64,000 nucleotides of DNA, from assembly GCF_002995785.1 (NCBI RefSeq), contig NZ_PVXO01000036.1, forward strand, positions 1-64,000, in the 5' to 3' direction. The DNA comes from Clostridium liquoris. GTDB lineage: Bacteria; Bacillota; Clostridia; Clostridiales; Clostridiaceae. Shown here one piece after another: positions 17,117-25,648 of the stretch. Under the pieces are notes generated by a model. The model saw only the letters and a list, made by a program, of their open reading frames with translations, searched no databases and was not told the origin of the DNA. The position numbers and the translations under genes were made by a program. The first letter of the stretch is position 1. Each line of letters begins with the position of its first letter.

Positions 17117-17518
17117 ATGCATAAAATGGATATAACCTATATAAATAAAGATGAAATTGTTAGTATGGCAGAAAAAATGTTAAGTGAAAAAAGAAGACTT
17201 GTAATTATGAATGGATATGTAGATAAAGAAGGAAATAATGTGATTGCCTATAATTTTGATATAGATGGAAATTTAAAAACATATATATGCAAAGGCGAAA
17301 AAACATTTCCAACTATCACTCACATATATAAAGGTTCTGCTCAATGGTGTGAAGAGGATATATGTGAGGTAATGGAAGTGGATTTTGAAGGATTAAAAAA
17401 GGGAGATAGGTTGTTTTTACCAGATGATTTCGATGGATCAGGTCAAATACTTGTAACTCCTATAGAAGAGTTAAGAAATAAATATAAAGAAAAAGTTGAT
17501 GAAGAGGAAAATAAATAG
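17117..17518 (+). CDS. mbhK: Mbh hydrogenase subunit K (NuoC/30-kDa-like)
   Basis: About 133 residues. It looks like the NuoC-related subunit of group 4 hydrogenases (MbhK/EchD), a peripheral protein that binds the large subunit. Supporting features are the size, the position directly before the large subunit, and a beta-rich N-terminus leading to a FPTITHIYKGSAQWCEEDI-like segment typical of complex I 30-kDa relatives. I chose ATG at 17117, eight bases after AGGGGAG, rather than ATG at 17096 inside the hypE end. Sequence conservation in this subunit is low, so context carries weight. Confidence 0.85.
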   Translation: MHKMDITYINKDEIVSMAEKMLSEKRRLVIMNGYVDKEGNNVIAYNFDIDGNLKTYICKGEKTFPTITHIYKGSAQWCEEDICEVMEVDFEGLKKGDRLFLPDDFDGSGQILVTPIEELRNKYKEKVDEEENK

Positions 17519-17538
17519 CAGAAAGAAGAGGATTGTGT

Positions 17539-18621
17539 ATGAGTTATGTAATTCCTATAGGACCATATCATCCAGCCTTAGAGGAACCAGTACATGTAAA
17601 ATTATATACTGATGGAGAATTTGTAGATGATGCAAAGGTTTATATTGGATACAACAATAGAGGCATTGAAAAGTTGGCTCAGGAAAAGAATTTTATACAG
17701 ACTATAACCTTGGTAGAAAGAGTTTGCGGTATTTGTTCTCATTCTCACAGTTTAGCTTATTGTTTAGCCATTGAAAATATTGCAGAATTAGAGGTGCCAA
17801 AAAGAGGATCTTATATAAGGGTCATAATATGCGAATTGGAAAGACTTCATTCACATTTTCTGCTTTTGGGATTAGCAGCCCACATAATAGGATTTGACAG
17901 TGCTTTTATGTATACTTTTTCTGCTAGAGAAAAGGTTATGGAGGCATTAGAAACACTAACAGGCAATAGAGTTAACTATGCTATGAACATAATTGGAGGA
18001 GCTAGAAGAGATATAGATAAGGAAGGACTTAAAAATCTTTTAATGATTATAGAAGAGTTAAAAGAACCCTATGAAAGAATAATAGATATATTTGGAAGAG
18101 ATAAAACTGTAGCATTAAGAACCAAAGGAGTAGGTAAACTAACCTATGATGAAGCGTGGATATATGGACTTTCAGGCCCTCATGGAAGAGCTTCAGGACT
18201 TAAATGTGATACTAGAAAAATAGATCCTTACTGCTCTTATGAAGATTTTAATTTTAATATGGTTGTACAAAAGGATGGAGATGTATTTTCAAGAGTATTG
18301 GTAAGGCTTCTAGAAATAGGTGAAAGTATAAGAATAATTACTCAGGCAGCGGAAAATATGCCAGACACCCCAATAAATTTAGGAGTTAAAATTCCAAGGG
18401 TTCCAGCAGGGGAATATTGCACAAGAATTGAAGCTCCAAGAGGAGAGCTAACTTATTACGTAGTTACAGATGGCAGTCAGGGCAACAGAAGAGTAAATAT
18501 ACATGTTCCCACCTTTAGAAATGCAGCTTCAGTTCCAGCTATGCTTAAAGGCAATACCGTAGCAGATGCAGGGCTTATAGTTGCAAGTATAGATCCTTGC
18601 TTCTCTTGTTTGGATAGATAA
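17539..18621 (+). CDS. mbhL: Mbh [NiFe] hydrogenase catalytic large subunit
   Basis: This is the NuoD/49-kDa-type subunit that carries the Ni-Fe active site. Both metal-binding pairs are present: ERVCGICSHSH near residue 60 and DPCFSCLDR at the very C-terminus. The protein ends at the Arg after the second CxxC. There is therefore no C-terminal extension to cleave, and no maturation endopeptidase is needed, as in Ech and some other group 4 enzymes. At about 360 residues it is the size of group 4 subunits. I chose ATG at 17539 with SD AGAGGA; TTG at 17533 is also in frame. hypA starts one base after the stop. Confidence 0.96.
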   Translation: MSYVIPIGPYHPALEEPVHVKLYTDGEFVDDAKVYIGYNNRGIEKLAQEKNFIQTITLVERVCGICSHSHSLAYCLAIENIAELEVPKRGSYIRVIICELERLHSHFLLLGLAAHIIGFDSAFMYTFSAREKVMEALETLTGNRVNYAMNIIGGARRDIDKEGLKNLLMIIEELKEPYERIIDIFGRDKTVALRTKGVGKLTYDEAWIYGLSGPHGRASGLKCDTRKIDPYCSYEDFNFNMVVQKDGDVFSRVLVRLLEIGESIRIITQAAENMPDTPINLGVKIPRVPAGEYCTRIEAPRGELTYYVVTDGSQGNRRVNIHVPTFRNAASVPAMLKGNTVADAGLIVASIDPCFSCLDR

Positions 18622-18622
18622 T

Positions 18623-18964
18623 ATGCATGAATTGTCCATAACTGAAAGTATAATTAAGATTTGCAGTGAAGAAGCACTAAAAAATAATTTGAAAAAAGTA
18701 GAGGAAATAAGATTAAAGGTGGGGGAGTTATCAGGGGTAGTATCTGAGAGTATACAGTACTATTTTGACATAATAAGTAAAGATACCATACTAAAGGGAG
18801 CAAAGATAAACATAGAGAAAATTTCAATGGAGATTCAATGCAAAGATTGTAATCATATATGCAGTACTAATAGGATAAATTTTTGCTGCCCTAACTGTGG
18901 CAGCTTTAATATTAAAGTTATAAGCGGGAATGAATTTTATATAGATTCTATAAAAGGGGAGTAG
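18623..18964 (+). CDS. hypA: Hydrogenase nickel insertion protein HypA
   Basis: HypA delivers Ni2+ with HypB. The 113 residues begin MHELSITESII, giving the Ni-binding Met1-His2. The zinc finger is CKDCNHICSTNRINFCCPNC, two CxxC-type pairs near residues 73-93. The start is fixed by MHE and lies one base after mbhL, with no strong Shine-Dalgarno; translational coupling is likely. Its insertion between mbhL and the membrane-arm genes is unusual but functionally coherent. Confidence 0.96.
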   Translation: MHELSITESIIKICSEEALKNNLKKVEEIRLKVGELSGVVSESIQYYFDIISKDTILKGAKINIEKISMEIQCKDCNHICSTNRINFCCPNCGSFNIKVISGNEFYIDSIKGE

Positions 18965-18967
18965 ATT

Positions 18968-19639
18968 ATGGAAATAAAAATTGTGAGACAGATTATGGAA
19001 TGGAATGAAAAATGTGATGATGAGATACAAAAGCTGTTAAATGAAAAAGGCATATTTATGATAAATGTCATGGGCTCACCAGGTGGTGGGAAAACATCTT
19101 TTATAATTAAATTAATAGAAAAATTAAGGGATAAATATAGAGTAGGTGTAATAGAGGCAGATATAGCGGGAAAGTTAGATGCAGTGACAATTGGTCTTAT
19201 GGGGATTCCTGTAGTGCAATTGAACACCGAAGGGGCCTGTCATATAGAGGCAATGTCCATAAAGAAAATACTGCCAGAATTTAATTTGGATACATTGGAT
19301 ATATTAATAATTGAAAATATAGGTAATTTAGTATGCCCAGCTGAATTTGAAATTGGGGAACATTTAAAGATAGCCCTTTTAAGTATTCCAGAGGGAGATG
19401 ATAAAGTAGAAAAATATCCTCTTATGTTTACTAAGGCAGATGCTTTAATACTTAGTAAATATGATTTAAAAGAATATTTTAATTTTGATGAAAGAAGGGT
19501 GGAAGCAAGAGGAAAAGAAGTTAATCCTAATCTGCAAATATTTAATGCAAATTCTATTACCGGGGAAGGCATAGATAACTTTGTGCATTGGTTAGAAAGG
19601 GAGATGGATAGGAGAAAAGTTAAAGCAAAGGAGGAATAA
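18968..19639 (+). CDS. hypB: Hydrogenase nickel incorporation GTPase HypB
   Basis: This SIMIBI GTPase powers nickel transfer to the large subunit. The 223 residues carry the P-loop MGSPGGGKTS near 36, VIEADIAGKLDA, the metal-binding Cys-His pair in EGACHIEA, and the base-recognition segment LILSKYDL. The N-terminal CxxCGC and His-rich extension seen in some HypB proteins is missing, so this is the short form. It follows hypA by three bases and precedes the first membrane subunit by one base. Confidence 0.95.
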   Translation: MEIKIVRQIMEWNEKCDDEIQKLLNEKGIFMINVMGSPGGGKTSFIIKLIEKLRDKYRVGVIEADIAGKLDAVTIGLMGIPVVQLNTEGACHIEAMSIKKILPEFNLDTLDILIIENIGNLVCPAEFEIGEHLKIALLSIPEGDDKVEKYPLMFTKADALILSKYDLKEYFNFDERRVEARGKEVNPNLQIFNANSITGEGIDNFVHWLEREMDRRKVKAKEE

Positions 19640-19640
19640 T

Positions 19641-20162
19641 ATGAGGGTTAAATCTGTAGTTTCAACAGCTATACTCTCCTTTCTTTTATGGCTTATTTAT
19701 ATTGGAAGCTATTCAGCTCCCAATATAGGAGAAGAACTTGCAGGGGGAATTATAGTATCCTTATTCATAGGGGTATTTTCATCATCTTTTTTAATAAAGG
19801 AAGATGCATTTTGGATGTTTAAGAAAAATAGAATATTATGGCTAATACTATTCATTCCCTATTATGCAGTGGAACTCATTGAGGCCAATTGGGATGTGGC
19901 TAAAAGAGCTCTTTCTCCAAATCTAAACATTAATCCAGGTATTGTTAAGATAGAAACCAAGTTAAAATCTGACTATGGTCTAGCAATGCTGGCAAATTGT
20001 ATAACCTTAACTCCAGGGACTATTGCCATGGATATAGTGGAGGAAAAAGGAAGTGTATATATGTATATACACTGGATTGATGTAAAAACCAAAGAAGAAG
20101 AGGAAGCGTCAAACATAATTAAAGGTGCCTTTGAACCCTGGGTAAGGAGGATATTTATATGA
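19641..20162 (+). CDS. mbhA: Mbh subunit A (MnhE/MrpE-like membrane protein)
   Basis: The 173 residues begin with two closely spaced membrane helices and a third near residue 70, followed by a soluble domain containing GLAMLANCITLTPGTIAMDI, the MrpE/MnhE family signature. In Mrp antiporters and Mbh hydrogenase this subunit belongs to the sodium-translocating module. The order A-B-C (MrpE-F-G) that follows matches archaeal mbh operons. The stop overlaps the mbhB start by four bases. Confidence 0.9.
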   Translation: MRVKSVVSTAILSFLLWLIYIGSYSAPNIGEELAGGIIVSLFIGVFSSSFLIKEDAFWMFKKNRILWLILFIPYYAVELIEANWDVAKRALSPNLNINPGIVKIETKLKSDYGLAMLANCITLTPGTIAMDIVEEKGSVYMYIHWIDVKTKEEEEASNIIKGAFEPWVRRIFI

Positions 20163-20425
20163 TAGATATGTCCTTTGAATTTATTTTTATTTCAATTTTA
20201 ATAGTATTGCTTAGTTTTTTACTATTGTATAGGGTATTTAAAGGCCCCAATATAATTGATAGAGTAGTAGCGGCGGATTCCATAGATGTTATGATTGGAC
20301 TAGTAATGGTTTTATTCGGCTGCTATGAAGGAAGATCTCTTTATATAGATTTGGGACTCATAATAACCTTACTGGGGTTTATTGGCACTGTCCTCATTTC
20401 AAGATATTTGGAGGGGAAAATATGA
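20159..20425 (+). CDS. mbhB: Mbh subunit B (MnhF/MrpF-like membrane protein)
   Basis: The 88 residues form three membrane helices with the MrpF signature FKGPNIIDRVVAADSIDVM. It belongs to the Na+/H+ antiporter-like arm. The start is ATG at 20159, overlapping the end of mbhA, with GTAAGGAGG eight bases before it; the end overlaps mbhC (ATGA). Confidence 0.92.
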   Translation: MIDMSFEFIFISILIVLLSFLLLYRVFKGPNIIDRVVAADSIDVMIGLVMVLFGCYEGRSLYIDLGLIITLLGFIGTVLISRYLEGKI

Positions 20426-20757
20426 TAGCACGAATAATTATAGATATTTTTTTAATAATAGGTTTGTTCTTCATATTTGCAGGGGTAGTTGGAATGTTGA
20501 GAATGCCAGATACCTTTTGCAGGCTTCAATCCTCTACTAATATAGTAACTATGGGTGGATTGCCCATACTAATAGCAGCGGCTATTTATGGATTTTATAT
20601 AGGAAATATAGCCATAGGAATAAAGTCAATAATAATAGGAGTGTTTATAATTTTAACAAATCCAGCAGCTTCCCATGCTATGACGAAAGCAGCATATAAA
20701 ATAGGGACTCCAATGTTTAATAAAAGCTCTTACCCAAAGAATAGGGAGGGAAATTGA
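20422..20757 (+). CDS. mbhC: Mbh subunit C (MnhG/MrpG-like membrane protein)
   Basis: The 111 residues form three membrane helices with the MrpG pattern VGMLRMPDTFCRLQSSTN and a following VTMGGLPILIAAAIY. The C-terminal LTNPAASHAMTKAAY is also typical of the family. It is part of the Mrp-like module; the start overlaps mbhB and the stop overlaps mbhD (TGATG). Confidence 0.92.
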   Translation: MIARIIIDIFLIIGLFFIFAGVVGMLRMPDTFCRLQSSTNIVTMGGLPILIAAAIYGFYIGNIAIGIKSIIIGVFIILTNPAASHAMTKAAYKIGTPMFNKSSYPKNREGN

Positions 20758-21020
20758 TGAGTGCTTTGTTTAATACAAATTTCCTGAATACTTTGATAAT
20801 TATAGGGATTGTAGTATCAGCCATATTTACTGTAATCATTGACGATATTTTACCCTGTGTCATTGCTTCTTCTGTAGTAGGAACCTTTATTGCTTTAGAA
20901 TTTTTGCTTTTAAGAGCACCAGATGTTGCTATAGCTGAAGGAGCTGTAGGAGCAATACTTACCCCATTTATATTTGTAATCACTTTAAAGAAGGTCAATG
21001 AAAAGGAGGGTAAAGGGTAA
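20757..21020 (+). CDS. mbhD: Mbh subunit D (MrpA C-terminal/DUF4040-like)
   Basis: About 87 residues in three helices, with ALEFLLLRAPDVAIAEGAVG matching the segment that, in Mrp antiporters, is fused at the C-terminus of MrpA and stands alone as MbhD. The conserved acidic APDVAIAEGAVG part is close to the proposed Na+ path. I prefer ATG at 20757 with AGGGAGGG upstream; TTG at 20754 is also in frame. Confidence 0.9.
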   Translation: MSALFNTNFLNTLIIIGIVVSAIFTVIIDDILPCVIASSVVGTFIALEFLLLRAPDVAIAEGAVGAILTPFIFVITLKKVNEKEGKG

Positions 21021-21817
21021 TGAAAAAATTTTTGGTATGGTTTTCATTAAGTATACTGTTGGTTTTTTCAGTATATGTTAGTTTTGTAATGGCAGCATTA
21101 CCCTCTACCTATAATGGAATAAGTAACATAATTGTAAAAAATACTATAGAGAGGACTGGTGCAATAAATGCTGTAACTGCAATTGTTTTTGACTTTAGGG
21201 GATATGATACATTGGGAGAGTCCTTTGTTCTTTTTACGGCAGTGTCAGGATCAGCTGTAATATTAAGAAATTATAAAAAGAATTCTGTTACTCCCTTAGA
21301 GAAAGATTTAAAGAATAGTCAAAAGAACAAAAGTAATTTAGAAATAATAAAAGAAATAGATAAAAAAAGAGACAGTATAATAGAAAGGGATTCAATAATA
21401 GTATCCACAGCAAATCTAGTTTTACCAATTAGTCTAAGTTTAGGAGCTTATGTTATACTTCATGGACATCTAAGCCCTGGGGGAGGCTTCCAGGGAGGAG
21501 TTTTAATAGCTGGGGCTGTAGCCATAGTATTCTTAGCCTATGGCATGGATAGGGTATCAAAGGTATTTAATGCAGAAAGAATTAAAGTATATGAAAGTGT
21601 TGGAGCTTTAAGTTTTTTACTATTGGGAACTTTAGGTGTGGTATATGGCTATAATTTTTTTAAAAATGTAATTTATAATCAGGGAAAGCCAGGTATGCTT
21701 TATAGTTCTGGAACCATATTTTGGATGAACTTTGCAGTTGGCTATAAGGTATTGGCAGGTATTGGATTTTTGCTTATTACTATGATAGGTACCTTAAATG
21801 CAGAGGAAAATGAATAG
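21020..21817 (+). CDS. Fused Mbh subunits E and F (MrpA-end + MrpB-like)
   Basis: The 265 residues contain two parts that are separate genes in Pyrococcus furiosus. Residues 1-90 resemble MbhE, with TAIVFDFRGYDTLGESFVLF. After a charged linker (about 95-130), residues 135-265 resemble MbhF/MrpB, with the signature HGHLSPGGGFQGGVLIAGA. It belongs to the ion-translocating arm. The A of its ATG is the last base of the mbhD stop (TAATG). The fusion reading comes from motif order in one uninterrupted frame. Confidence 0.85.
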   Translation: MKKFLVWFSLSILLVFSVYVSFVMAALPSTYNGISNIIVKNTIERTGAINAVTAIVFDFRGYDTLGESFVLFTAVSGSAVILRNYKKNSVTPLEKDLKNSQKNKSNLEIIKEIDKKRDSIIERDSIIVSTANLVLPISLSLGAYVILHGHLSPGGGFQGGVLIAGAVAIVFLAYGMDRVSKVFNAERIKVYESVGALSFLLLGTLGVVYGYNFFKNVIYNQGKPGMLYSSGTIFWMNFAVGYKVLAGIGFLLITMIGTLNAEENE

Positions 21818-21827
21818 AGGTGTAATT

Positions 21828-22172
21828 ATGCTTATAAATTATATTGGAGCATTTATAGTTATGATATTAGGTTTATATATTATGATGAGTAAAAAAAATT
21901 TGATAAAGATAGTTATAGGAATGTCCCTTGTGGATTCAGGACTAAATTTATTATTGGTATCTGTAGGATTTAGACCCGGTGGTACTGCACCTATATTTAT
22001 TACAGATTTAAAACCAGGGGCCTTTTTTGTGGATCCTGTACCTCAAGCATTGACACTTACATCTATTGTAATAGGGGCATGTGTGTCCGCTTTAGCACTA
22101 TCTTTAATCATAAAAATACAGGAGAAGTATGGCACTATAGATGCGGATAAGGTAAGGAGGCTGAGAGGATGA
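21828..22172 (+). CDS. mbhG: Mbh subunit G (MnhC/MrpC/NuoK-like)
   Basis: The 114 residues form three helices. The NuoK/MrpC family features are KKNLIKIVIGMSLVDSGLNL and the later FVDPVPQALTLTSIVIGAC. It sits in the membrane arm between the E/F fusion and the antiporter-like H subunit. I chose ATG at 21828, with AGAGGTG five to six bases upstream, rather than the earlier in-frame codons from 21798 inside the previous gene. Confidence 0.92.
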   Translation: MLINYIGAFIVMILGLYIMMSKKNLIKIVIGMSLVDSGLNLLLVSVGFRPGGTAPIFITDLKPGAFFVDPVPQALTLTSIVIGACVSALALSLIIKIQEKYGTIDADKVRRLRG

Positions 22173-24100
22173 ATTATGTAAGCAGTTTACCTATAATTGC
22201 TATAATAACCCCATTTATTGGCGCTTTTCTCATTGGGGCTATAAGCAGTAACAAGAAGTTATTGCCAGCAATGAAAGGTATAGCCATAGTAAGTTCTCTA
22301 GTATCTTTGGTAAGTCTTCTATTTTTAACAAAGCCTATATTGCTGGAAGGTAAGGTGGCTACTTACTGGTTAGGTAATTGGATGCCTCAGGAACAAATGG
22401 CTATAGGAATAGGATTGGAAGTTGATTCCTTTGGTCTTTTTACTGGACTTATAATAACATTTTCATCTTTTTTGTCCAGCATATATTCCGTAACATATAT
22501 GAAAGAGGACAATGCCATAGATAAATATTATACATTATTTCTCTTATTGCTGGGAAGTATGATTGGCTTTGTCCTTACTGGTGATTTATTTAATATGTAT
22601 GTTATGTTAGAAATTATGACATTTGCGGCTATTTCACTTACAGCTTTTAGAAATAATGTTTATAAATCTTTGGAAGCGGGTTTTAAATACATAGTAATTG
22701 GTTCACTAGGCTCTACCTTGATTTTATTAGGTACTGTGCTTATATATGCTCAAACAGCCACATTAAACATGGCTCAAATATCTGCTTTAATTCATAATAA
22801 TTATACTCCTGTAACTATATTAGCTTTAGCTTTTATGATGGCAGGTTATGGGGTAAAAGCTTTTTTAGTACCTTGTCATACTTGGCCGCCAGATGCACAT
22901 ATGTCCGCACCATCTTCTGTATCCATGCTGCTTTCAGGAGTTATGAGTAAAACGGGAATATATGGCTTTGTAAGGTTATTATATATGATATTTTTTAGTG
23001 TGGGAATGGCCAAAATGGAGTTACTTATTATAATATGGGGTACATTAACCATGATAGTGGGAGCTTCAATGGCTATAATACAGACAGATTTTAAAAGACT
23101 ATTAGCTTTTTCTTCAGTTTCACAAATAGGGTACATAATAGTTGCTTTTGGAGTGGGGCTTTCTTCTAAAAGCAGTATAGGAGTATTAGGAACATTAGGC
23201 GGACTTTATCACATGATAAATCATGCCTCCTTTAAATGCTTACTTTTTATGTGTGCAGGAGCGGTACTTCATGCTACCGGAACCACAGATATTACTAAAT
23301 TAGGAGGATTGTCAAAAAAAATGCCCTATACTACCATACTATTTTTAATAGCAGCTTTTTCTATAAGCGGGCTTCCTCCTTTTAATGGTTTTGTATCTAA
23401 ATGGATGATATATCAAGCTACCTATGAGGCAGGTTATGCTCCTGTGACCATTATTGCTTTGATTGTGTCTGTTTTCACCTTAGCTTATATGATGAAGTTA
23501 GCTCAATCGGTTTTCTTTGGAGAATTGCCCAAAAAATTAGAGGAAGTAAAGGGAGTTCCCTTGACTATGAGTATTACCATGGGTGTATTTGCATTGGCTT
23601 GTTTAGTTGAAGGATTATTTCCTAAAATTATATCCAAGTATCTTTTAGAGCCTGCAGCCTATTCTATATATAACTTACATAATTATATAGATGTTATGTT
23701 TACCAAGGGTTTTGCAGAAAAAATGTTCAAAAATAAGATTCCAATCCCTAATATGACTTATGAAATGGCAGGATATTGGAGACCTGAGGCTTGGTTTGTA
23801 TTGTTTATAGTAATACTTATAGGATTTATTATAGGAGTGGGAATAAGTCTAAACTTTGTTAAGAAAAATAATATAGACACAACCTGCAATTTTGGAGACA
23901 AATATGGAGTGTTTACCGGCGGAGAAAAGGAAGAATTTGCTCCTATAGCTGGAGGAGATCTTTTTTGGGGACTTAGACATAATTTAAAGGGATACTTTGG
24001 ATTTTTAGAAAAGGCTCATAGTGGAGTAGTAAATGATTATGTAACCTGGGTTATTTCCTGTACTGCAGTATTAAGTATATATCTTTTTGCAGTACTATAG
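22169..24100 (+). CDS. mbhH: Mbh subunit H (MnhD/NuoN-like antiporter), with MbhI-like C-terminal extension
   Basis: This 643-residue polytopic subunit is the main antiporter-like unit of the arm. It shows the conserved charged positions of the NuoL/M/N family: Glu in NMYVMLEIMTF, and Lys in GYGVKAFLVPCHTWPPDAH and VMSKTGIYGF. The core ends near residue 500. The next ~140 residues add a membrane helix, a polar stretch (GGEKEEFAPIAGGDLFWGLR), an amphipathic helix and a last membrane helix, which is what MbhI provides separately in Pyrococcus. No separate mbhI is found, so I infer an H-I fusion. It overlaps mbhG by four bases. Confidence 0.9.
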   Translation: MNYVSSLPIIAIITPFIGAFLIGAISSNKKLLPAMKGIAIVSSLVSLVSLLFLTKPILLEGKVATYWLGNWMPQEQMAIGIGLEVDSFGLFTGLIITFSSFLSSIYSVTYMKEDNAIDKYYTLFLLLLGSMIGFVLTGDLFNMYVMLEIMTFAAISLTAFRNNVYKSLEAGFKYIVIGSLGSTLILLGTVLIYAQTATLNMAQISALIHNNYTPVTILALAFMMAGYGVKAFLVPCHTWPPDAHMSAPSSVSMLLSGVMSKTGIYGFVRLLYMIFFSVGMAKMELLIIIWGTLTMIVGASMAIIQTDFKRLLAFSSVSQIGYIIVAFGVGLSSKSSIGVLGTLGGLYHMINHASFKCLLFMCAGAVLHATGTTDITKLGGLSKKMPYTTILFLIAAFSISGLPPFNGFVSKWMIYQATYEAGYAPVTIIALIVSVFTLAYMMKLAQSVFFGELPKKLEEVKGVPLTMSITMGVFALACLVEGLFPKIISKYLLEPAAYSIYNLHNYIDVMFTKGFAEKMFKNKIPIPNMTYEMAGYWRPEAWFVLFIVILIGFIIGVGISLNFVKKNNIDTTCNFGDKYGVFTGGEKEEFAPIAGGDLFWGLRHNLKGYFGFLEKAHSGVVNDYVTWVISCTAVLSIYLFAVL

Positions 24101-24116
24101 AGGAAGGGTGGTTTGT

Positions 24117-25073
24117 ATGGAAACACTAAAGAGTTTATTTTATATTTTAATTTTTCCTGGATTGCTATTTAGCATATGCTTTGGATTAATTCTTTCTGGT
24201 ATAGATAGAAAGATGGTAGCTAGAATGCAGAGAAGAATTGGTCCTCCTATAATGCAGCCTTTTTATGATATTCTAAAATTGGCAGGTAAGGAGAACCTGA
24301 TACCAAGGGTAGCAGCTAAAAAAACCTTTATATTAGCACCTTTAATTGGGCTTATAAGTGTTATTACTATTTCTTTATTCATACCTTTTTATGGCATATA
24401 TTTTTTCTCAGGGCAATTTGGTGACATAATTGTAATATTATATTTATTAACTATTCCAGCAGTAGCTCTTATAATAGGTGGTGCTGCTTCAGGATCACCT
24501 TATGCTAGCATTGGAATATCAAGAGAAATGGTAACCATGCTTTCCTACGAAGTACCTTTAGTGATAATAGTATTAGCTGTAGGAGCTAAAGCTGGCATTG
24601 CTATTTCCGGCAATGTAACTTTTTCTCTAAAGGTTATTGAGGATTATCAGAAACTATATGGGGTTAATTTAGCAAATTTAGCTACATTACCAGCAGCTTT
24701 AGCATTTTTATTTGTAATTCCAGCGGAAGTAGGCACAGTGCCCTTTGATGTAGCTGAAGCGGAAACAGAAATTTGTGAAGGCCCTTTAGTAGAGTATAGT
24801 GGATTTTATCTTGGAATATATAAGTTAACTCAAGCAGTAAAAATGTTTATCATGGGAAACTTATTTGTGAGTTTATTCCTAGGTGGAATTAATTTTGGAA
24901 ATACAATATTAAATGTATTATTTAATATATTACTTATAATACTAGTAATAGTGGTATCAGTATCATTTGTGAGATCAGTAGTAGGAAGGATAAGGATAGA
25001 ACAAACTTTAAAATTTTTTTGGACTATACCTACTGTATTGGCAGTTATAAGTTTAATACTTGCCTATATCTAA
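24117..25073 (+). CDS. mbhM: Mbh subunit M (NuoH-like membrane anchor)
   Basis: About 318 residues and eight membrane helices. NuoH signatures are visible: RRIGPPIMQPFYDILKL near residue 40, SREMVTMLSYEVPL near 140 and VPFDVAEAETEICEGPLVEY near 215. This subunit connects the hydrogenase module to the ion-translocating arm. I prefer ATG at 24117 (AAGGGTGG upstream) to the in-frame 24087, which lies inside the mbhH end. It is followed by a 128-base gap with repeats before mbhJ, the only real break in the structural genes. Confidence 0.94.
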   Translation: METLKSLFYILIFPGLLFSICFGLILSGIDRKMVARMQRRIGPPIMQPFYDILKLAGKENLIPRVAAKKTFILAPLIGLISVITISLFIPFYGIYFFSGQFGDIIVILYLLTIPAVALIIGGAASGSPYASIGISREMVTMLSYEVPLVIIVLAVGAKAGIAISGNVTFSLKVIEDYQKLYGVNLANLATLPAALAFLFVIPAEVGTVPFDVAEAETEICEGPLVEYSGFYLGIYKLTQAVKMFIMGNLFVSLFLGGINFGNTILNVLFNILLIILVIVVSVSFVRSVVGRIRIEQTLKFFWTIPTVLAVISLILAYI

Positions 25074-25074
25074 A

Positions 25075-25126
25075 AAATTGTAACCAATTTTTTAGTTGAC
25101 AGTTGACAGAGGACAATTGACAGTTA
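25075..25126. repeat. Dispersed TTGACAG/GAGGACA repeat between mbhM and mbhJ
   Basis: The 128-base gap 25074-25201 starts with AATTGTAACCAATTTTTTAG, then GTTGACAGTTGACAGAGGAC and AATTGACAG. The first part is the reverse complement of 33087-33117, and the second is shared with 33061-33081 and 13793-13798. The rest of the gap (GATAAGTAAGAGGTAAGAG) recalls 52064-52089. The copy splits the hydrogenase transcription unit. Confidence 0.6.
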
Positions 25127-25201
25127 AAGATGCTTTTTTGTAGATAAGTAAGAGGTAAGAGACCAAGAAGTAATAGTTGTGCTGAAAAGAGGTTTGAATA
25201 T

Positions 25202-25648
25202 ATGGAAAAGTTATTAAGGTGGAGTAGATCTAAATCTCCTTGGATATATCATTTAAATACTGGATCCTGCAATGGATGCGATATTGAACTTATGGCTTTA
25301 TTGGGCCCTAAATACGATTTAGAAAGATTCGGAATAAAGCTTACTGGCACTCCAAAGCATGCAGATATAGTAGTAGTTACTGGACCTGTAACTACTAAAT
25401 CCAAGGATAGAATGTTGAGAATACTATCTCAGATTCCCGAACCCAAGGTGGTAGTATCCTTAGGGTCTTGTCCTATGTCCTGTAATGTTTTTAAAGGAAG
25501 TTATTGTGTAGAGGGACCTTTAGATAGATGGACCCATGTGGATGTTTCAATAGGCGGATGTCCTCCAAAACCAGAAGCTATGATGGAAGGAATACTCCAA
25601 GCAGTAAAGATACTGAAAGAAAAAGGCGGTGAGGATAAACGTGGCTAA
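25202..25648 (+). CDS. mbhJ: Mbh [NiFe] hydrogenase small subunit (NuoB-like)
   Basis: The 148 residues bind the [4Fe-4S] cluster proximal to the Ni-Fe site. All four ligands are present: GSCNGCD near residues 22-26, LGSCPMSC near 95 and IGGCPPKPEA near 122. The size is that of group 4 small subunits, without the extra clusters of uptake hydrogenases. Together with MbhL it forms the catalytic core. The stop overlaps the proposed mbhN start by eight bases. The start ATG at 25202 lacks a strong SD (AAAGAGG lies about nine bases upstream). Confidence 0.95.
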   Translation: MEKLLRWSRSKSPWIYHLNTGSCNGCDIELMALLGPKYDLERFGIKLTGTPKHADIVVVTGPVTTKSKDRMLRILSQIPEPKVVVSLGSCPMSCNVFKGSYCVEGPLDRWTHVDVSIGGCPPKPEAMMEGILQAVKILKEKGGEDKRG

